From Calliopum simillimum (lineage: Eukaryota > Arthropoda > Insecta > Diptera > Lauxaniidae), in assembly GCA_951812925.1 (NCBI GenBank), contig OX638370.1, forward strand, positions 80,272,004-80,336,003: a stretch of DNA of 64,000 nt, written 5' to 3'. Shown here in pieces: positions 56,213 to 64,000 of this stretch (position 1 is its first letter; every line of letters starts with the position of its first letter). Below the pieces are notes generated by a model. The model was not told the DNA's origin, did not search any database, and saw nothing but the letters and a program-made list of their open reading frames with translations. A program made the position numbers and the translations under genes.

Positions 56213-59200
56213 ATGGCACCATTTGAAGAATATATTGATTACATATCACGTGAAATATCTATAAATGAGAATGACAGAGAGATTTATACAAAAGATTTTG
56301 ACAGAATACGCGATTATGTCCTCAAAATCATGTGCTGGGAGGATTCCGTTTTTAAGGCCCTCTTCAAAGGCACAAGCCTTTTTGGTAAGTATGCAGTCAC
56401 TTTTAGTCATATTTTTAAGTGCGAGGAAAATTTCGGGATTTGGTTTTTTGTCGAGAAAATTATCAAGTACAATTTTTTACATTATCCGGTACGAATAGAC
56501 ATTTGCAAAAAACTGTCACCTGAAATTCAAAAAAAAAAAACATCATGTCAAAGTCAAGAAAAATAAAAAAAGTGTCGAATTTGCGGGCCTATGTAATTTA
56601 ACCAAATTTTTTTCAGACACTAAAGACAGTAAGTTAGGGTGTGGACTATGTGGGTAATGTGGTGCACCCTTTTATTTCCCATATATAACAATTCTGGTTG
56701 TTTGTGCATATTAAAGCTCGAAAAACATATTTTTTACGCTCTTCGGCTTTTCTGTTATTCTCCTTACACGCTAAATAATTTCCTCAGAACTCTGTTTGTG
56801 GAGTTATTCTTCAACGAAAAAATGCATAATTACGTCTGATTTTACATTGCTTTTATATATTTAATGATTACTATATTTCAAAAAAGTGATGTTTTCGGGT
56901 AATGTGACCTACCCCATATTATTTAACGCTGATTACTATTACACCTTAAAAAGCTAATTACTGTTGTGGGATACCCGGGTTTGAGTAATATGGTGCACTA
57001 TTTTACGTATGATTCGGTATTCCTTATGACTTATTCATTTGTTAGTATGAATTTGGTTTATTTTACTAAAAAATATTCTTTAATAAGCCTTTACAGCTAT
57101 TGTATAGCAATTATAATCTAAAATAATACAACTCAACTTTTAGTCAACAAAAGTTGCGAATAACGGTATTACTTTAGGAAATGGACAGGGTGATCCACAT
57201 TACCCAACACTTTTCTTTTTCAGCTATTTTTAGGTACTGTCAATTTATCTGGCCTCACGCTTAAAGAAGTTAATATTTTAGTTTATAAATTATATAATAG
57301 TAAAAACAATAGAATAACTAATACTAATTAATTGACCAAACTAACCTACTACCATTACTTTGGTAGAAATTGGCGAAAAAGAAAAAAGGTAACCACATTA
57401 CCCGAACTTACTCTAAATGCAAGCTCTAAGCAAAAACTTGGTTGATTCGGACAAGAAGGCGTGGCACCTCCCATACCTTCAAAGTTTTCAAAGTGCTATA
57501 AAGAAAGCGTTACTTAAGGTTTTGCAACCAAATTTCGCAAAAATACTTGAAATAGTTAGTACACGGTCTGAGCAAAAAATAAGTGAATTCAGAAAAGAAG
57601 GCATGGCACTTACGCTAAAAAAATTTTAAAAATGTTGCAATGCAGGGTATATTGTTTTTGGCCAGGCCAGGTAACAGACACCCTTACTAGTTTAAATTAA
57701 TAGCACATACCTGCAAGGTTTTGTTTCCAGGCATTTGCGAAGTTACTTTCTGCGTAGAATCCGATGTCAGAATCGGTTCATCACCTCAGGATTTTGAGAT
57801 ATTTGAGGTTAAATACACGAAAAATGGCTATTCATTTATTTCATTATTATTTTTGCCTAATTTATCACGCAGTACTATTCTGTTACTTTTAAATGAGCAC
57901 TTTAAATATGCCGTGCGATAGTTTTATCAAAAGTTATGGCCGATTTAAGATGACATCGTGAATCCAATAAAACGGGTAAAACGACGGGCTTTTGATTTTA
58001 CGATGTCATCTTAAATCGGGCAGAACTTTTGAAGGAGGTATCTTATGGAACCTTTTAAAATGTTCATTTTGAAGAAAAAGAGTGGAACTAAGTAATGAAT
58101 TATGTAAAAAAATATAACAAAAATTTTGTGCAATCTGCAATAACCTCAAAAGTAACAAAAATGCATTTTAGAAATTTTGGTCCCATTTAATGAAAATTGA
58201 AAAATGGGACCAAAACTCCTAAGAGGGGTTTGCGGAGACCATTGATAATTTTCAAATTATTCTTCGATCGTCCCTATCGATTGGTGCAGTAAATGGAATC
58301 GGGTACACCCCTGACAGTTTCCAAACTTCTTTTTCTTCGACCTTTCCCTATATATTTCCAAAAATTCTTCGCAACTATCAAAAAAAAAAGTCGAAGTGGG
58401 TCATTTTTGCCCTTTTCTTAAAAAGGTACAAAAATGACACCTAAAACAGGGGAATAATGAGTCAGTATGTACTACAGAAATATTTGCTATACAATGGGCG
58501 TGATAACAATTTTTTGGAACTGCATTTTTTGTGTACAGACGCGTCGTCTATTTCTGAAAAAGACATTTTTTTTTGCATTAAGTTAATGTTAAATAGCAAA
58601 TTTTTGCATTTATTTACTTACTTTGAAGCTTGAGGCAAAAACGCTGTCAAATATATTATTATTCATTCATAGTTATGTTACCGTTGCCAGGTTAGAGACT
58701 TGAAGCCTACATTTAGGGACATTTTCTGCTTTTGAACACAATTTTTTTTTTTTTTTTTTTTGTTTAAGTTAATCTAAAACACAATATTTTAGCATTGTTT
58801 TTTCTCTGTATTTTTTTAAAATTTTTAATTTTGAATTCAATTTGCAAAGAAATTTGTACAATATTTTTTTTTTTTTTTTCAAATTTTTGTCATGTCATGT
58901 ATCTATTTAAATATTTTGACACAAAAACATAAACATACATATTTTTTTCAAATAAATACAGGATTGCGGTTTTTGTAAAACTTTTCAGGGATAAATGAAA
59001 AAAAAACACAGCATTATGTTATCGTCAGCCAATCAAAATCATTTAAAATTAAAAAATTATCTGATTGGTATTTGACTCAATATGGCGGATGTGCATATTT
59101 TAGTATTTTATTTTATTGAATATCTTATTAATCTCAATAAAAATAATAAAACTGACAAGCTTTTTAGAATCCTGTGAACCTTCTTTATTATCTAAAACCA

Positions 59201-61464
59201 CTTTATTCGGGATTCTTTGATAGTGTTATCACGCCTATTTCACTACTAGTTGCTGAACACTAAAAAAGCAAAATTTTATCCCGAAAGCAAAAAAATCGTT
59301 AAAATCAGTAAGCAGTTCTAGCAATAAATATTTTCCAAATTTCACCCCACTGTAAAACTAAAACTACATTTTGGACAAAACTCGTTCTCACAAGATCATA
59401 ACGAAATCACACAAGGATCATTTTCCTAGAACACATTAACCTATTGTATCCTGTTTTTATAGGTCATTTTGACCCCTTTTTCTAAAACTGAGCCACAATG
59501 GGTTAAAAAAATTTGCAAAAATATCCTACAAAAAATTTCACTTAGCGTTACCAGTGACGAAAAATTCTTTAAACTTAAGGTAAGCGTGTCAGGGATGTGA
59601 TTAATATGCAATGTGAAAAGTCCTAATTGATTTTAACGATTTCTTTGGTTTCGGGCTCAAATTTCGACCTTTACGTGTTTAGAAACTAGTATTGAAATTT
59701 TATAGCGAATATTTCTGTAGTACATACTGACTCAATATTTCCCTGTTTTGGGTGTCATTTTTTTTGTACCTTTTTAAGAAAAGGGCGAAAATGACCCACA
59801 TGTGGGGGTCAGATGTAAGGATCATATAGTTAAATTCATCGATTTAACACAAGAATGCGGTATTTTTGTTTTTTCATATACAGTGGATAAAAAAACTTCA
59901 AAAATCGATTAAAAAAATATGTGAAGTGCTGGAGAAAAACCACGAGAGACGGGTATTTTTTTTTTTTTAACGTCTACTTTAACAATTTTTTGAATTTTCT
60001 AATGTGTTTTTAAAAAGCTCGAAATTGTCGAACAGTGTAATTAAACTGTAAAAAATTCATCCTATTTGCCTCAATATTAACGGTTTTATAGACCAGTTTG
60101 CTAACATTTAACTATTTTTGTAAATTCATTGTAAACTATCCCAACTTTGCGCAAATTTGCGACTGAATAGTTAGTTTACACTTAAATTTTATGAAAAAAC
60201 GAAAAGACCTTTCTTAAAAGTTTGTTTTATTTCTTAAGTTAATGGTATTTGGTTTAAAGAAGCAATGCTATCTTAAAAAGAGCCCTAAATGGCACATTTT
60301 TCGGCAAAAAAAAAAAAATATTTGCATTATTTTCAAAATCAAGCTAGAATCTTTTTTTCGCTCGCCTGAAAAGAAGCCAAATCAGGAAAAAATAATTTGA
60401 CGTTTGTAATTTTTTGTTAAAATAATGAAAAAAAATATAATTTTCGTATATCTATTAAAATTTTTTTGTTCAATTTGTTCCAATTTATACGGTTTTTTGT
60501 CATTTTTCAAAAACTGCTCTTAACGATTTTTTTTTAATGCACTTAAATATTTAAAATTTGATAGGCTTTCTTTCATAATATAAAATAATTGTTATCGTTG
60601 TGTAAATTCTCAGAAACGCAACGTATGGAACAAACAAAATTGTTGGTTAAGGACAAATTTTGTAAAAGCTTAATTTTTTAATGAAGTAGTCTATTTTTAA
60701 AATTTTTAACTCTGCTAGTATTTTCTGTTTAAAAATGTGCTGTTGTGTGTGTACATTTTTTAATGTTGTTAAAATATTTTACAGGAAGCCATTCGAATAA
60801 CGTTCGTTTACACTATCCTGATGAATTCGACGTACATGTAATGTTAAAGCCTCGTTTTGCAGAACATATAACAGTAGAATATGATGAAGATCGTCCAGGT
60901 TACGTGAACCTTAATTTTGAGAAAGTATTGAAAAGGCTGTATGATTCAAACTCGACAGATGTTTACGAACATCTTTATGATATGACGGATAATAAATACT
61001 ACCTTGTACGTGGAAAAGTACAACGTTGGCTTGAAGAAATAATTGAAGATGCATTGGACGCGTACGGAAATCAAGTAAGAGGATGTTGGGGCGATTTATA
61101 TACCATAGAATACTCGAAACGTGGTCTAGCGCATACAATTTTCGCTCATTGCGAAAACAGAAAAATTTCAATAGATTTAGTTCCAGCGATTATATGTGGA
61201 GAATGGATGGCCTTACCTAAACCAACCCGTGGGCCCATCCATAACCGAAGAATTGCATTTATGATTTGTAATCCCGATGACGAACACGATATGCTCCTAA
61301 ACAAATATAACCTGAAACCGGTATTTCGGTTGCTAAAATCATTACGTAACGAATATGGATTAAAAAGAATTAAAAGTTACTTTATTACAACACTTTTCTT
61401 ATGGGAAATTGACGAACAAGATGAGTCATTTTGGCGGGACTCTATTGATGAACTTTTCATTCAT
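56213..61464 (+). CDS. cGAS-like receptor / Mab-21 nucleotidyltransferase (3' end not found)
   Basis: Exon 56213-56384 joins 60785-61464 through a 4.4-kb intron (TTTG|GTAAGT ... TTTTACAG|GAAGC). The fusion restores GTSLFGSHSNNVRL and gives 284 residues, ending in phase 0 at a GTAAGT donor (61465). The nucleotidyltransferase signature is complete: G58-S59, then DEFDVHVML with Glu71 and Asp73, and KISIDLVPAI with Asp188 as third metal ligand, the same order as E225/D227/D319 in human cGAS. C-terminal Mab-21 phrases follow (FRLLKSLRNEYGLKRIKSYF). No zinc-ribbon cysteines are seen, as in insect receptors. Active family members make cyclic dinucleotides on binding nucleic acid and activate STING. 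Family length is about 370-420, so roughly 100 residues are missing. CATTTTCGCAG just before the ATG suggests an upstream UTR exon. A catalytically different Mab-21 protein remains possible. Confidence 0.85.
56628..57413. mobile_element. TA-flanked element with GGGTAATGTGG boxes in the cGLR intron
   Basis: The right end reads inward GAGTAAGTTCGGGTAATGTG; the left end is a diverged ACAGTAAGTTAGGGTGTGG plus TGGGTAATGTGGTGCACC. Inner boxes: CGGGTAATGTGACCTACCCC (56898), GAGTAATATGGTGCAC (56983) and reversed CCACATTACCCAAC (57194). The flanks, CAGACACTAA on the left and TAAATGCAAGCTCT on the right, reconstitute the Helitron-like unit CAGACACTAAGAACTATAAA seen at 19435, so it inserted there. Sister family of 46494-47405. 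Confidence 0.75.
57414..57690 (+). mobile_element. Helitron-like 3' portion ending at CTAG
   Basis: AAATGCAAGCTCTAAGCAAAA, GGCGTGGCACCTCCCATAC and TTTTTGGCCAGGCCAGGTAA lead to CCCTTACTAG (57681-57690) followed by TTT. The hairpin is the same GGCC-A-GGCC stem as in the other two copies. The upstream part was displaced by the element at 56628-57413. Confidence 0.65.
57929..58030. repeat. 102-bp hairpin in the cGLR intron
   Basis: AAAAGTTATGGCCGATTTAA and GATGACATCGT are mirrored by ACGATGTCATCTTAAATCGG and GCAGAACTTTT, with a loop of about 40 bases. It is embedded in sequence (from about 57740) that resembles the arms of the foldback at 62896-63604. Confidence 0.75.
58390..60060. repeat. Foldback/box element with GGGTCATTTTGACC-type motifs in the cGLR intron
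   Basis: 58396-58500 (GAAGTGGGTCATTTTTGCCC, GTACTACAGAAATATTT) is mirrored at 59707-59800 (AATATTTCTGTAGTACATAC, GGGCGAAAATGACCCACATG). GGTCATTTTGACCCC also occurs at 59462. The right flank 59810-60060 is an inverted relative of 52900-53330 inside another element. T/A-rich interior with long poly-T runs (58742, 58865). No coding sequence; exact ends not fixed. Confidence 0.6.
60061..60784. other. Intron DNA before cGLR exon 2
   Basis: AT-rich, with no element recognised. It ends in the polypyrimidine tract and TTTTACAG acceptor used at 60785. Confidence 0.45.
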
Positions 61465-61983
61465 GTAAGTGTTAAAACAATTCTGCAAATCCTTATATAA
61501 TAAATGTACAGAATAAAAATATGTAATAAGGGGATTCTTCTAAACGAGTAAAATGCTCAAAAAGCACGTAAAAGTGAGTCAAATGTGATGATGGCAAATT
61601 ACATTAAGAAATTTTAAGAAAGAAGAAATTGATTAGCTGCACAGGCGGCACTCCATTTCACGATAATTTTACTACGATTTGATTTCTTTTCAAAACTTCT
61701 TTTGCAAATTTGCACTTTTTTAACTGTAATAAAGACTGTATTCACTCTTGGATGCGAAACTCCCTTGCGACGATGGAAAAATGTGAAATGCAAAAATTGA
61801 TATTTTTCCAATAATAAGAACTACTCATATTGCACTTTTTTTCGCTTTTTACATCTGAAATCCTTACTAAAAATGCAAAAATAAAAACTTTGTCAATTCA
61901 AATTGTTTTTAAAAATAAAAAAAAAACTCAGCTACGAAATTTTTAAAATATTTGTTCATCATACAAATAATAATACGAAATTT
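61465..61983. other. Downstream intron of the cGLR gene, no exon seen
   Basis: The donor GTAAGT at 61465 starts this stretch. No segment resembling the C-terminal Mab-21 sequence was found here. The minus-strand open frame at 61614-61811 has no known domain. Confidence 0.45.
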
Positions 61984-62668
61984 CCCAGTAAAATCTTCGT
62001 TTACATGTAATCGGTCGAGTAATCTAAAAAATTGTTTGCATCGATTACTTTCTGGGTTACATAAGGCATTATTTTAACACATGCATGTCATTGGGCGTAA
62101 TCGATTACCCTAATAAAACACTCGCTTACATGTAATCGATCAAGTAATCGAAAAAATTATTTGTATCGATTACTTTCTGGCTTACAAAGGCATTATTTTA
62201 GCATACGCATTTCATTGGGCAGAATCGATTACCCCAACAAAACATTCCATTACATGTAATCGATCGAGTAATCTAAAACATTATTTGTATCGATTACTTT
62301 CTGGGTTACTTTTGCGTTATATAAGTACTAAATCAATGTTGTAGGACGTTATAGATATATTTTGGGTTCTGTTTTGGGCCAAAAGTTCATCAGAGGAAAC
62401 ATTATCTGAAATATTATCTATTTACTATTTATTTCTTTTGAAATATTAACAAATGTTAACTTCAAAATGACTTAAAAATCAAAAAATCTTAAGTAAAAAA
62501 CTTTCGAAATTTATGTTCTCATATTCATAATACCCATTGCATTACATGTATTGTAATTGAGAAAGTATTTCATTATTTATTGCATTACATGTAATAACAT
62601 TCAAGTAATGCGTTAGGTTATCAATTATCGTATAAGTGGCTACAAATTTATTAAAAAATTTTATTGGG
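61984..62668 (+). mobile_element. ATCGATTAC-box element (copy 3)
   Basis: It is collinear with 11129-11815 from CCCAGTAAAATCTTCG to AATTTTATTGGG, with a few percent differences and a missing block near 62590. Flanks are TTT and TTC instead of TA, so the duplication is either mutated or absent. It probably lies in the third intron of the cGLR gene, if the gene continues beyond the window. Confidence 0.85.
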
Positions 62669-62895
62669 TTCGTAACGAAATCGTAACTTCGTTTCTTGTT
62701 CTTCCTAAATAATACTGTTTTCTTAAATTTTTAATTGATACATTTTTATATGGGTGATTCTCAGATAACTGTACTTTTTGTGTCCTCTGGCGATTTCACC
62801 TATACAGTAGGCTTTTTTTTCACAAAAAATGACGCTATAAGTTAGAAACTATGTTTTTCTAATAGAGTGGATCAATTTTACCACCAAATAACACA

Positions 62896-63604
62896 GGCCG
62901 ACAAAATTTGATCAAAGTACATACCCAGAAACCGGACTATATATTTCCGTAGGTTTTCGATGCGCTGATTCCGAATCTGGTCGCAGAATTGCTCCATCAC
63001 GTCAGGTTTTTGAGATATCCTAACCTAAAAGTGCCAAAAATGACGATTTTTCTCAATTTTGAGGTTAAATAGCTCTAAGGATTTTATTTTTCTTGGAAAA
63101 CTATGAACGATATTTTAAAGTACTAGTCTTCCTCTTTCAAATGCCGTTGAGTTTGTTTGAATATCTTTTTTTTTCTCTCAGATATGGCATTTTGAAGAAT
63201 GCATATAAGAGTGCATATAAGAGTGCATATAAGAGTGCATATAAGAATGCATATAAGTTTCCTCTACGGACTTTTAGATATAGGGAAATCCTCTTACATG
63301 CATTCTTCAAAATGCCATATCTCAGAGAAAAAAAAAGATATTCAAACTAACTCAACGGCATTTGAAAGAGGAAGACTAGTATTTTAAGATGCCGTTCATA
63401 GTTTTCCTACAAAAATCAAATCCTTAGAGCTATTTAACCTCAAAATTGAGAAAAATCGTCATTTTTGGCACTTTTAGGTTAGGATATCTCAAAAACCTGA
63501 CGTGATGGAGCAATTCTGCGACCAGATTCGGAATCAGCGCATCGAAAACCTACGGAAATATATAATCTGGTTTCTGGGTATAATTTTTGTCGGCCTGTGT
63601 AATT
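62896..63604. repeat. Foldback with 12-bp tandem array in the loop
   Basis: Arms of about 300 bases pair from ACACAGGCCGACAAAATT inward through AGAATTGCTCCATCACGTCA and GGCATTTTGAAGAATGCAT. In the loop (63197-63258) the 12-mer GCATATAAGAGT or GCATATAAGAAT is repeated about five times. Similar arm sequence appears eroded at 57740-57820 and 16885-16955. The small open frames at 63093-63387 are from this array. Confidence 0.9.
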
Positions 63605-64000
63605 ATTGGTCTGCTGTGAAAGTTTGCAAATATACCCCAAATGTCACAAACGTGGCATGTCCTACCCCTACTTTTTACAAACAAAACGATGAAAAACGAC
63701 CAAAAAACGGAAATAGAACAGAAAACAAGGTACTACAAATATTAAGTAAATACTTCAGGCTACAATATTCTGAGCTCATCTGAAGTTTAGAATAATTTTT
63801 AGAGGGCACAATTTCGATTTGAAAACTGTCCCCTAGTTTTGGAAAAAAAAAAATTTCTTGAAAGCATTATGCTACTATTGCATGGTACTACTGTTTCAGT
63901 CAATAGATTGCAATACATATGCATTAATTCTGATCTTTATCCATCACCCAAAGGTCATCATGTCCAGACGCGTCCAAAAAGAAATCTGATTGCTTTTTAT
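63605..64000. other. Gene-free window end
   Basis: AT-rich; no exon of the cGLR gene could be recognised. TTTCAG at 63894-63899 looks like an acceptor, but what follows (SIDCNTYALILIFIHHPK) does not resemble the Mab-21 C-terminus. Confidence 0.35.

Noticed and set aside
61465..61500. cGLR reading frame continuing past 61464 to a stop at about 61500
   Set aside because: GTAAGT at 61465 is a strong donor and the 11 extra residues do not match the family; a retained-intron product would lack the C-terminal lobe.
63894..64000. Third coding exon of the cGLR gene after TTTCAG
   Set aside because: The translated sequence does not resemble the Mab-21 C-terminal region and stops soon after.

Overview
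The window looks like nuclear DNA of a higher dipteran fly. Three spliced host genes have typical fly architecture (TRAP-delta, a MADF-BESS regulator and a cGAS-like receptor). Introns are GT-AG, the DNA is strongly AT-rich, and mariner, hAT, pogo-like, Helitron-like, CR1/Jockey/R1-type LINE and many foldback elements are packed together. A TE-rich acalyptrate such as a tephritid would fit, but the species cannot be fixed from sequence alone. No prokaryotic genes, operons, CRISPR arrays or rRNA genes were seen.

Layout. 0-21 kb is gene-free and consists of nested mobile elements. It holds a dead mariner (1255-2570), a hAT transposase relic, two copies of a TA-flanked element built on the box GGGGCTAGTGTGGAC (3952-4775, 11865-13092), LINE remnants, and two TIR elements carrying host gene fragments: RpL23 at 8401-9124 and an NCOA5/Neosin-like exon pair with its intron at 20277-21224. 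Two of three copies of a 0.69-kb element studded with ATCGATTAC boxes also lie here. At 21469-22030 (+) is the complete two-exon TRAP-delta gene. 22.4-34 kb is again repeats: a LINE relic, a 3.8-kb near-palindrome made of Helitron-like minisatellite, a hAT-type element with a perfect 8-bp target duplication, and nested foldbacks. 34024-40693 (-) is a complete three-exon MADF-BESS gene with a 5-kb first intron. 41-46 kb holds GC-richer, trinucleotide-rich unclassified DNA plus LINE, mariner and hAT debris. 46.3-56 kb is Helitron-like arrays with TA-flanked insertions. 56213-61464 (+) holds the first two recognisable coding exons of a cGAS/Mab-21-like nucleotidyltransferase, split by a 4.4-kb intron full of elements; its 3' end was not found and probably lies past the right edge.

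The three genes show no joint pathway: one serves ER protein translocation, one transcriptional control, one probably innate nucleic-acid sensing. The most unusual material is the set of TA-flanked non-autonomous elements. Each family repeats its own 8-15 bp box at the termini and inside, and several share the start GGGGAG. One carries a fragment resembling the C-terminus of a pogo/Jerky-type transposase, which suggests one superfamily with diversified transposase-binding sites. Boundaries were read by eye from terminal inverted repeats and TA dinucleotides; no alignment or database search was run.
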